The notes under the pieces: generated by a model
What the model was told of the DNA's origin: nothing
Seen by the model: the letters and a program-made list of their open reading frames with translations, nothing else
Databases searched by the model: none
Shown here: piece after piece, positions 1-5,971 of the stretch
How positions within the stretch are numbered: position 1 is the first letter of the stretch
Layout of the letters: every line of letters begins with the position of its first letter
Assembly: GCA_013298325.1 (NCBI GenBank)
Contig: JAAFHJ010000324.1
Coordinates: forward strand, 1 to 5,971
Source: Myxococcales bacterium
GTDB taxonomy: Bacteria; Myxococcota_A; Polyangia; Polyangiales; Polyangiaceae
Direction of reading: 5' to 3'
DNA: 5,971 bases
Position numbers and translations under genes: made by a program

Positions 1-2082
1 GATCATGAAGTCCGACTGCGGCGGAATTTCGCCCCAACGTTCCCCGACGGACCCGCCCGCGTATTGAGCGACCGAGCTCGACAAGAGCCAAACGCCCATA
101 AAGAGGCCGGCGAACCGAGGCGGTGCGAGCTTCGTGACCATCGAAATGCCGACGGGCGAGAGACAAAGCTCACCGAGCGTCGCGAGCAGGTACGAAAGGA
201 ACAGCCAGAAGCCGCTCACGCGTGCGGAGTGGCTATCCTTCGCGAGCGCGAGGAGGGCTTTTTTCCACTCCGGCTCGGCGACCTGCGCAAAAATTGTACT
301 CTTTACGAGAGGTTCGATGGGGCCCGGCGAGGCAACAATGAGCTTACCTCCGCCCCACGCCAGGAGGACCTTCGGACCGCAAGCGACGTTCGTGGTCGCT
401 GCGAGCACCGAGGCATCGACAGGAATCGCGACCTCGCAGGCGGCAAGTTTGTCGGGCGTGGTCGCCTTCAGTTTGAGTTCCTTCGTCGAATCATCGAGCG
501 GAACTTCGAACCACGCAGGCACCGCCAGCGTCGCAACCGTCGGCTTTTCGGCGGATGCCCCCTCGGCTTCCTTATCGACCTTCTTCACAAAATCGCGGGT
601 CGCTTGGGGCGCCGTCGATTCGAGGACCTTCCGAACGGCGTAGTCCGGCAAGACCCCGCGTGCCGAGATCTTTCCCCCTTCAAAGGAGAGACGGCCCGCA
701 TTGAACTCCGCAAACGGAACCTTCGCAGGATCGAGCGTCGAGTTAGCCGGAAGGGTAAGCGCGACGGAAGTCGTCTTCGCATTCTCGGACGCGGCGCCAA
801 AGACCATCGCCACAAAGGACAGAATCATCAGGAAGAGGGCGCCGAACATCTTCATCGGCGTCGACGGCTCTTTCTTCGCCCGCGCCAGAACTGCCCAGAC
901 GACCGTGAACACCGGCGCGAGCGCGAAGATGAGCAACGAGTTTACCGACTGCCACCAACCGGCCGGGTACTCAAAACCACCGACATGGAGATCGGTATGG
1001 TCGGTCGCCCAGAAATTCAGAGCATTTCCAGCCTGCTCAAACGCCATCCAGAAGAGGACGGGGAACAGGAACATGATGAAGATCGAAACGCTCTTGTCCT
1101 TCTCCCGATTGCGAAGCTTAAAGAGCAGGCCGGCCATCGTCACAAAGACCGCGCCAAACGCAATTGGCATGATGAGGGAGATCGGCTTCTCTTCACCATT
1201 TGCGACCTTCAAGCCGTAAGTGGTCACGATTCCGATCGCGGCCAGAATCATGACGACCGGATACGCCTTCGCGAGGATCGAAGCGACACCTCCCGCGGAC
1301 GGCGCATCGGCATCTGCAACGACAGCCTCGGCAGGCGCCGCACCTTCGCGGAACGGCTCTTTTCGATCCGCCTCCGCCTTTTCGGCGCGCGCAGTCTCGC
1401 GAGCGACTTGGAGGGCCGCTTGTGCGGTCGCGTTTCCAATGGAGTTCCCGACCGCCGCTGCGTCCTTCGCAACGCGCTTCTGGCCCACCCCGAACACAAG
1501 GAGGCCGACCATCATTCCGACGCCAGCGGCCCCGAATCCGTAGTGAAAACCGAATTTGACGCGGAGCCAATCGCAGAGGATTCCGGCGAGAAAGGCGCCG
1601 AGATTGATCCCCATATAGAAGATCGTGAATGCGCGGTCTCGACGGCTATCGTTCGGCGTGTAAAGGCGGCCGATCATGGTCGAAATGTTCGGTTTGAACA
1701 TCCCGTTTCCAACGATGAGAAACGCGAGCGCGGCGAAGAAGAGCGTATGGCTCGGAAACGCCATCAGGATGTGGCCGACAGCCATGAGCACGGCGCCGAT
1801 GAGGACCGCATTGCGCAGCCCCAAGAGCCGGTCTGCCAGAAGGCCGCCGAGCAAAGGTGTAAGATACACCAAACTCGTGTACCACTTGTAGACGCCCGAG
1901 GCCTCCCGCGGCTGGTAGCCGAAGGCGGCTGAAATCATGTACGGCACCAGCAAAGCGCGCATGCCGTAGTAGCTAAAGCGCTCCCACATCTCGGTGAAGA
2001 AGAGGATGTAAAGCCCCTTCGGATGCGGTTCCTGCGGCGTATTCGGGTCCAGGGCCTCGGAGGCCCCTGCGGGTGCTGCCAT
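1..2082 (-). CDS. POT/PTR2-family proton-coupled oligopeptide transporter, 3' end cut off by window edge
   Basis: Translating the minus strand from the ATG at 2082 gives 694 residues without a stop, so the C-terminus lies outside the window. It is an inner-membrane MFS carrier of the POT family, which imports di- and tripeptides with protons. TM1 carries the ExxERFxYY signature (E31, E34, R35, then R42). The family signature FYMGINLGA is at 155-163. Aligned by eye with the Streptococcus transporter PepTSt, the expected binding and proton-coupling residues are all present: K130 (TM4), W345 and E349 (TM7), N381 (TM8), E638 (TM10) and W665 (TM11). Two extra helices at about 275-320 match the bacterial HA/HB pair. 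Unusual parts are an Ala/charged linker at about 201-270 and a soluble insertion of about 190 residues (432-622) between TM9 and TM10. About one helix is missing at the C-terminus. No Shine-Dalgarno precedes the ATG; an in-frame GTG lies at 2106. The family call is very secure; the substrate is inferred. Confidence 0.95.
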   Translation of the reverse strand, partial: MAAPAGASEALDPNTPQEPHPKGLYILFFTEMWERFSYYGMRALLVPYMISAAFGYQPREASGVYKWYTSLVYLTPLLGGLLADRLLGLRNAVLIGAVLMAVGHILMAFPSHTLFFAALAFLIVGNGMFKPNISTMIGRLYTPNDSRRDRAFTIFYMGINLGAFLAGILCDWLRVKFGFHYGFGAAGVGMMVGLLVFGVGQKRVAKDAAAVGNSIGNATAQAALQVARETARAEKAEADRKEPFREGAAPAEAVVADADAPSAGGVASILAKAYPVVMILAAIGIVTTYGLKVANGEEKPISLIMPIAFGAVFVTMAGLLFKLRNREKDKSVSIFIMFLFPVLFWMAFEQAGNALNFWATDHTDLHVGGFEYPAGWWQSVNSLLIFALAPVFTVVWAVLARAKKEPSTPMKMFGALFLMILSFVAMVFGAASENAKTTSVALTLPANSTLDPAKVPFAEFNAGRLSFEGGKISARGVLPDYAVRKVLESTAPQATRDFVKKVDKEAEGASAEKPTVATLAVPAWFEVPLDDSTKELKLKATTPDKLAACEVAIPVDASVLAATTNVACGPKVLLAWGGGKLIVASPGPIEPLVKSTIFAQVAEPEWKKALLALAKDSHSARVSGFWLFLSYLLATLGELCLSPVGISMVTKLAPPRFAGLFMGVWLLSSSVAQYAGGSVGERWGEIPPQSDFMI

Positions 2083-2088
2083 GGGCGG

Positions 2089-2117
2089 AAAGAACCCGGA
2101 CGGCACCAGAGTGTCAA
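2089..2117 (-). promoter_or_regulatory. Possible sigma70-type promoter for the peptide transporter
   Basis: In the 92-bp gap between the kinase stop and the transporter start, the minus strand has a perfect TTGACA (2117-2112). A 17-nt spacer follows, then TTCTTT (2094-2089), which is a poor -10 match with only the first and last T conserved. Transcription would begin at or beside the ATG at 2082, giving a leaderless or nearly leaderless message. That fits the absence of a Shine-Dalgarno there. The -35 is clear, but the -10 is weak and the whole could be chance. Confidence 0.3.
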
Positions 2118-2174
2118 GGGAACTTCACGAAGCACGTGCATAAGTGCGCGCGGAGTCTCCGAGCACCGAACCGA

Positions 2175-2807
2175 CTACTTTCCGATCGCCTCTTCCACGA
2201 TGCGCCGCACCTCGATCAAATCGACGAGGTTCTCGAAGTAGTTGAGCTTGGTCGTATCGATGCGGACGATCGGCGACAGATCGTAGCTGTCGAACCATTC
2301 CGTGTAGAGTCCATGCAAGCGACGCAGGTACGCATCCGGGATGCTCTGTTCCATCGCGCGCCCGCGCTGCTTGATGCGCTTCTTCGTCGTTGCGAGCGAG
2401 CACTCAAGGGCGAGGAGGACGTCCGGCGGCCGGAGGGCGCGGCGAATTCCTTTGTAAAGATGCTCGTAGGTGTCCCAGTCGCGCTTGGACATCAACTTCT
2501 GGCGATAGAGATTTTTCGCAAAAATCTCAGCATCTTCGTAGATGGTACGGTCGATCACGGCGGGGCGATCGGCGGCCTCGAGCGATTGATGCAGCTCAAG
2601 TTTGTGGGCGAGAAAGAAGCTCTGGGAGTGAAAAGCCCAGGTATTCATGTCGCCGTAGAAGTCCTTCAAATAAGGATTCTCGTCATTCGGCTCGTAGAAG
2701 GGGACGAGCCCATAGTTCTTGACGAGCCACGCGACGAGGGACGTTTTCCCTGCGCCGATCGTCCCCGCGACAGCGACGTACTTCTTCACCCGGCGACTCT
2801 TACTCAA
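2175..2807 (-). CDS. Deoxynucleoside kinase (dNK/dGK/dAK family)
   Basis: A cytoplasmic kinase that phosphorylates the 5' hydroxyl of deoxynucleosides with an NTP, the first step of deoxynucleotide salvage. The protein is 210 residues, the usual family length. In order it shows a P-loop GTIGAGKTS (15-23), the substrate-pocket glutamate in YEPNDENPYL (E39), WAFHSQSFFL (57-66), the DRTIYED motif (86-92, the family's D/E-R-S/T site), PPDVLLALE (127-135) and an Arg/Lys-rich lid KKRIKQRGRAMEQ (142-154). Nothing essential is missing. Which base it prefers cannot be read from the sequence. The start given is a TTG whose last two bases belong to the TGA stop of the upstream lipoprotein gene, suggesting translational coupling. 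A GTG six codons later (2789) is an alternative: TAAGAG (2802-2797) lies 7 nt before it as a weak ribosome site, and the P-loop would still be complete. The stop is TAG. Confidence 0.92.
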   Translation of the reverse strand: MSKSRRVKKYVAVAGTIGAGKTSLVAWLVKNYGLVPFYEPNDENPYLKDFYGDMNTWAFHSQSFFLAHKLELHQSLEAADRPAVIDRTIYEDAEIFAKNLYRQKLMSKRDWDTYEHLYKGIRRALRPPDVLLALECSLATTKKRIKQRGRAMEQSIPDAYLRRLHGLYTEWFDSYDLSPIVRIDTTKLNYFENLVDLIEVRRIVEEAIGK

Positions 2808-3718
2808 TCCGGGTCGCGGGCATACCGGGAATCGCCGTTCCCAGGGAACGGGTTGGCCCGCTCGCGGCGCTCCGTGTCGCGCCCGCCGCGGCGGGCGTCC
2901 GCGTCGGCAAAGACCGCGATACCGATCACGCCGACTTCACGAATGCTTCCCGTAACTTTCGCCGTGTACGCCTCGTCGGTCCGCCCAAAACGGAAGGCGG
3001 CGATGGCGTCGTCGCTCTTGCGGAACCCCTCAATCACCAATCGGCCGTGGGGGGCGAGGAGATAGCCTCGCTTGCTGAAGGCGGCATCCCGCCCGTCGAC
3101 GACGTCGAGGCCGTCGACGCTGGCGACGATCTCGTGGCGGTTGCCACTCTGGTTGGCGACGATGATCTTGTAGTGGGCCCCTTCCCGCCCCTCCACATAG
3201 GCGGCCCCTTCGCCGCGGGCGCGATAGAGCGGGAACGCGTCGCCGTCGTCATTTTCGACGCGAATATCAAGACTTGCGGTCCCCTCATCGATCGCGATCT
3301 TGCTCCGCTGACGGAGGTCGTAGCCGTCGTCATTCCGTGCATGCTGCATTAATCGCCGGACGCCCGCCGCGTCGTCGTAGCGGAGCGTCACGATCGCTTC
3401 GGGGCGATCACTCGCCCGTTCAAAGGCGACTTCGTGGACGGAAGACTGGCGCGTCTCCCCCCAAGAGGTGCCAAGGCCCCGGCTCTCGCGCGCGTCGTCG
3501 GCCGCCGCCTTCTTGCTCGATCCGAGCGCGGCACTTGCCGGTGCCGCTTCGCCCGCGGCCCCTCTCGAAGCCGATGCGCCATCGCTAGGGGCGTACGCGG
3601 GCGGCGCCGGTGCATTCGCGAGAACGCCCGCGGACGAGCCGCCTCCGCAGGCGACAGCCCCCAAGGCAATGAGGCCGAACCATGCGAATTTGGGCGTAGA
3701 ACAAACGAGCTTCTTCAC
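2804..3718 (-). CDS. Uncharacterised lipoprotein with conserved C-terminal domain
   Basis: The predicted product is 304 residues and membrane-anchored by lipid. I start it at GTG 3718, not at the ATG at 3799, because an excellent AGGAGG lies 7 nt upstream of the GTG and a signal sequence begins exactly there. The signal has KK at 2-3, a hydrophobic stretch at 11-23, and GAVAC with C24 as the likely lipidated cysteine, followed by GGG. Residues 25-80 are an Ala/Pro/Ser-rich flexible linker. A first conserved-looking block begins GLGTSWGETR (about 81-90). A second, probably beta-rich, spans about 177-270 and includes REGAHYKI, SVDGLDVVDGRDA and KRGYLL. The last 30 residues are charged and probably disordered. 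I recall this domain layout from other uncharacterised proteobacterial and myxobacterial proteins but know no family name or function. It overlaps the kinase start by four bases, so the two are probably co-expressed. Confidence 0.85.
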   Translation of the reverse strand: MKKLVCSTPKFAWFGLIALGAVACGGGSSAGVLANAPAPPAYAPSDGASASRGAAGEAAPASAALGSSKKAAADDARESRGLGTSWGETRQSSVHEVAFERASDRPEAIVTLRYDDAAGVRRLMQHARNDDGYDLRQRSKIAIDEGTASLDIRVENDDGDAFPLYRARGEGAAYVEGREGAHYKIIVANQSGNRHEIVASVDGLDVVDGRDAAFSKRGYLLAPHGRLVIEGFRKSDDAIAAFRFGRTDEAYTAKVTGSIREVGVIGIAVFADADARRGGRDTERRERANPFPGNGDSRYARDPD

Positions 3719-3723
3719 AGAAT

Positions 3724-3732
3724 CCCCTCCTT
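3724..3732 (-). promoter_or_regulatory. Strong ribosome binding site that fixes the lipoprotein start
   Basis: The minus strand reads AAGGAGGGG here. Its AGGAGG core ends 7 nt before the GTG at 3718. This is the best Shine-Dalgarno in the window, and it is why the GTG is preferred over the in-frame ATG at 3799, whose 27-residue extension is Pro/Gly-rich and would bury the signal peptide. Confidence 0.8.
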
Positions 3733-3819
3733 GGGTGGCCGGCAGTTGCGGCGGCGCTTGGAGGGGGAACGGGCCCGCGACGGCCCCCTTACAGGACATT
3801 CGTCACGGGTGGCCGATGC

Positions 3820-5802
3820 TCAGCGCCCGCGCCCGCCCGGACGACCTCGCGTCGTCGATGCGAGGCTCGCCTTCGACGGACCGCGCGGAGGCGTGGCGCC
3901 CCCGGTTGGCGCACCGCGCGCGGGGATTTTCGAAGCACTCGCTGGTTTTGAAGGGGCCGCCGGCTTGCCGGAACTCGGCACCTTCGCCCCTTTTTCCGCA
4001 GGCGGGAGCTTCGCGCCCGAGAGCGCGTTCGACGTAAAGAGCACCCCCTTCAAGGCAGGATCGCCCCCGGCGGCGTGGGGGAAATCGATGGCGACGGAGA
4101 GGTCCTTGAGCTGGCCGATCGGCATTTCAAGGGCGCGCGCTGCCCCGAGGATCGTGCGGCGAAACTTCGTTTGATACATCCCGCGATGATTGCAGAAGAA
4201 CAGCACTTTTCCGCCGGGTGCGAGGATCCGAAGGACCTTATCGGCGAGCTCCGCGTAGTTGGAGGAGGCGACGAAGCGCGTCTTCTTCGTCTTCGAGTAG
4301 CTCGGGGGATCGCAAATGATGAGGTCGAACTGTTCCCCCTTCTTGGCGGTCCGTTCGAGCCAGGAGAAGCAGTCTTCCGCCGAGAAGCGATGGAGCTTCG
4401 GGTCGACGCCGGCAGCAACAAAGTTCGATTGACCACGCTCCAACGCGCGGACCGTGGCGTCGACGGAGACGACCTCGCGAGCCCCTCCAACGGCGGCAGC
4501 CACCGAGAAGGCGCAGTGGTAGGCAAAGAGGTTCGCCACGCGGAGACCGGCAGCAAGCTCGCGTACGACTTTGCGATTTCGGCGCATGTCGAGGAACAGG
4601 CCCGTCGAGAGTCCGTCGCCAAGGCGGGTCTCGAAACAAACGCCGTTCTCAATCACCAAATAGGGATCCGGCGCATCTTCGCCGAGGATCGCGTGCGGCG
4701 GGGCGACGTCTTCCCGGCGCGTGTCGACGAGCGTGTTGGCCTGCTTGGGGCGGTGCTTCAGGTAGACGCCCGCGAAACCAAACTTCCGGATCGCCGCCGC
4801 GATCGCTTTCACGTCGGCCTCGGAAAAGGTCCCTTCGTCGCGGTCGTAGAGCTGGGCGACGGCGAAGCGCCCGTAGACGTCGATCGCGAGGCCGGGGAGC
4901 GCATCCCCCTCTTCGTTCACCCAACGGAAGGTGCTCAAAGCCCCAGATTCACAATCTTTTTGCAGGCGGCGGCGGCGCTCGGCGGCGGCGGTCAATCGCG
5001 CGTGGAGCTCTTCAGCGTCCCGATAGACGGCATGCGGGTTCTTGAAGGCGCCTGCCAAGAGATCGTCGAACGCCTTCGGGCGCGGCGCGACGACCCAGTC
5101 GCGACCGCCGTCACTTCCGCCGAACGAGAGCGATGACGCGTGCAAATAGAGGCGCGCGCCAGGTTCGCCTCCGTAAAGGTCATCGCCGACGATCGGCGCA
5201 CCGGCGGCAGCAAGCTGGACGCGCGCCTGGTGGGTGCGGCCGGTCTGGAGCTCGAGTTCGAGCATCGAGTATTTGCCGTTCCTCGCGACCGGCGTCACCA
5301 CGGTGATCGCCTCCTGGGAGACCTTGCTCGGGCGCGGAAGCGCAACAATATTGCCGTCTTCCCCCTTCGCCAGGTGGTGGGTCAACGTCCGCGCGGGGCC
5401 GTGCCAGCCGGTGACGATGGCAAGATACACCTTCTTCGCGGTACGCCCCTCGAAGGCCTGCGCGAGCGCGGCGTTCGCTTCTTTTCGCTTCGCATAGACG
5501 AGGACGCCCGACGTCGCGGCATCGAGGCGCTGATGAACGCCCAAATACACAGGAGAAACGGGAACTTGGGCTGCCCCCGCACGCATCGCGAGGAGGTGGG
5601 CGAGCCGTGTGACGACGTCGTCGGCGGCGCCTGCTTCCGCTTCCTGGCAGGGAACAAAGGGTGGCTTGTCGATGAAGATCCGGTCGTCGGTTTCCTGCAG
5701 AATGCAGCTTTCATCCAGCTCCGGCCAGAAGACGGCCGGCACGCCATCGGCGGTCCCCGGTTGGGAGACGGCAGCAATTTCCTGGGGCTCGGCGTTTTCC
5801 AT
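3820..5802 (-). CDS. Fusion: RluA-type pseudouridine synthase plus RlmI/RlmK-like SAM-dependent rRNA methyltransferase
   Basis: A 660-residue cytoplasmic protein joining two RNA-modification enzymes. Residues about 30-240 are an RluA-family pseudouridine synthase: FIDKPPFVP (43-51), the catalytic motif HQRLDAATSG with D94, TGRTHQARVQ (187-196) and GDDLYGG (206-212). No S4 RNA-binding domain precedes it. Residues about 285-595 resemble the RlmI/RlmK group: GDALPGLAIDVYG (299-311), STGLFLDMRRNR (399-410), a SAM-binding segment NLFAYHCAFS (424-433), VVSVD (444-448) and CDPPSYSKTKK (498-508). C537 in LFFCNHRG sits where RlmI (m5C) has its cysteine, but the NHRG and SYSKTKK surroundings look more like RlmK (m7G), so the product base is unresolved. 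Residues 596-660 are a basic Pro/Ser/Gly/Ala tail ending RGRPGGRGR. The ATG at 5802 is the first possible start after an in-frame TAA at 5832-5830; its ribosome site is poor. Confidence 0.92.
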   Translation of the reverse strand: MENAEPQEIAAVSQPGTADGVPAVFWPELDESCILQETDDRIFIDKPPFVPCQEAEAGAADDVVTRLAHLLAMRAGAAQVPVSPVYLGVHQRLDAATSGVLVYAKRKEANAALAQAFEGRTAKKVYLAIVTGWHGPARTLTHHLAKGEDGNIVALPRPSKVSQEAITVVTPVARNGKYSMLELELQTGRTHQARVQLAAAGAPIVGDDLYGGEPGARLYLHASSLSFGGSDGGRDWVVAPRPKAFDDLLAGAFKNPHAVYRDAEELHARLTAAAERRRRLQKDCESGALSTFRWVNEEGDALPGLAIDVYGRFAVAQLYDRDEGTFSEADVKAIAAAIRKFGFAGVYLKHRPKQANTLVDTRREDVAPPHAILGEDAPDPYLVIENGVCFETRLGDGLSTGLFLDMRRNRKVVRELAAGLRVANLFAYHCAFSVAAAVGGAREVVSVDATVRALERGQSNFVAAGVDPKLHRFSAEDCFSWLERTAKKGEQFDLIICDPPSYSKTKKTRFVASSNYAELADKVLRILAPGGKVLFFCNHRGMYQTKFRRTILGAARALEMPIGQLKDLSVAIDFPHAAGGDPALKGVLFTSNALSGAKLPPAEKGAKVPSSGKPAAPSKPASASKIPARGAPTGGATPPRGPSKASLASTTRGRPGGRGR

Positions 5803-5829
5803 CGCCCCGCGGTAGCATGAATCGGCCGT

Positions 5830-5971
5830 TTAGGTCGGCTCGAGACCGGTCACCGGTTCGAGTTCCAGGGCGTCTTCGGCGTTTGTGGTTTCGATGCGCT
5901 CAAGGCCACGCTTGTGGAGAACGACGATGCCCGCCGCCTCCCAGCGCTCGGTGCCCGAGACGACGGTGACA
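5830..5971 (-). CDS. C-terminal fragment of an unidentified protein (5' end outside window)
   Basis: The minus strand is open from the window edge to a TAA at 5832-5830, giving the last 46 residues of a protein. The segment includes GTERWEAAGIVVLHKRGLER and ends TGLEPT. Third codon positions are mostly G or C, as in the neighbouring real genes, which supports this frame. The acidic C-terminal tail (EDALELEP) gives no family. It lies 27 bp before the fusion gene and in the same frame, so an operon is likely. I do not recognise the product. Confidence 0.6.
   Translation of the reverse strand, partial: VTVVSGTERWEAAGIVVLHKRGLERIETTNAEDALELEPVTGLEPT

Noticed and set aside
64..1932. A 622-codon open frame on the plus strand
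   Set aside because: It is exactly antisense to the peptide transporter, whose family motifs are unmistakable. Its translation is Arg/Glu/His-rich with no recognisable domain, as expected for the opposite strand of a GC-rich gene.
2125..2165. Small palindromes (CGGAGACTCCG, GCACGTGC) after the kinase stop, considered as a terminator or operator
   Set aside because: The loops are too small or the stems too short, and there is no T-run. The sites occur once each, so no operator can be claimed.
2073..3065. A 330-codon plus-strand open frame
   Set aside because: It is antisense to the deoxynucleoside kinase and the lipoprotein, shows no domain of its own, and has no ribosome site.
3771..3786. 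Possible terminator hairpin (GGGCC / GGCCC with a 6-nt loop) between the fusion and the lipoprotein
   Set aside because: The stem is only five base pairs and no T-run follows on the minus strand; in GC-rich DNA such inverted repeats are common by chance.
3719..3799. N-terminal extension of the lipoprotein to the ATG at 3799
   Set aside because: It would place 27 Pro/Gly-rich residues before a normal lipoprotein signal peptide and ignore the strong AGGAGG site in front of the GTG at 3718.
4075..5136. A 353-codon plus-strand open frame, and the 226-codon one at 5140-5820
   Set aside because: Both are antisense to the fusion gene, whose two enzymatic modules are complete on the minus strand.
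1..5971. A hidden defence island, mobile element, CRISPR array or other new multi-gene system
   Set aside because: All coding space is explained by housekeeping-type genes on one strand. I saw no direct repeats, transposase, integrase, toxin-antitoxin pair or composition shift.

Overview
The window is a GC-rich piece of bacterial chromosome. Every gene I can support lies on the minus strand, so transcription runs from high to low coordinates. In that order the genes are: the C-terminal end of an unidentified protein (5971 to 5830), a two-domain rRNA-modification protein (5802 to 3820), a lipoprotein (3718 to 2804), a deoxynucleoside kinase (2807 to 2175), and a proton-coupled oligopeptide transporter that runs off the left edge (2082 to 1). 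There are no RNA genes, CRISPR arrays, mobile elements or long repeats. The largest non-coding gaps are 101 bp and 92 bp.

The organism is probably a deltaproteobacterium in the broad sense, most likely Myxococcota. This is inference from composition (strong G/C preference at third codon positions), an Ala/Pro/Ser-rich lipoprotein of a type I associate with that group, and a bacterial multisubstrate deoxynucleoside kinase. No sequence marker fixes the taxon.

The right half (about 5971 to 2175) looks like one co-transcribed block. The partial gene and the fusion gene are 27 bp apart and in the same frame, separated by a TAA. The lipoprotein and kinase overlap by four bases. The genes do not form an obvious pathway: one modifies rRNA, one is an exported lipoprotein, and one salvages deoxynucleosides. 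The transporter follows a 92-bp gap that contains a perfect TTGACA hexamer, so it may have its own promoter. It has no stop codon inside the window and is easy to miss, because long open frames lie antisense to it.

I found no convincing defence, mobile or otherwise new multi-gene system. The two most interesting items are architectural. One is a single chain joining an RluA-type pseudouridine synthase to an RlmI/RlmK-type methyltransferase with a basic tail. The other is a peptide transporter with a soluble insertion of about 190 residues between TM9 and TM10, the position where mammalian PepT1/PepT2 carry their extracellular domain.
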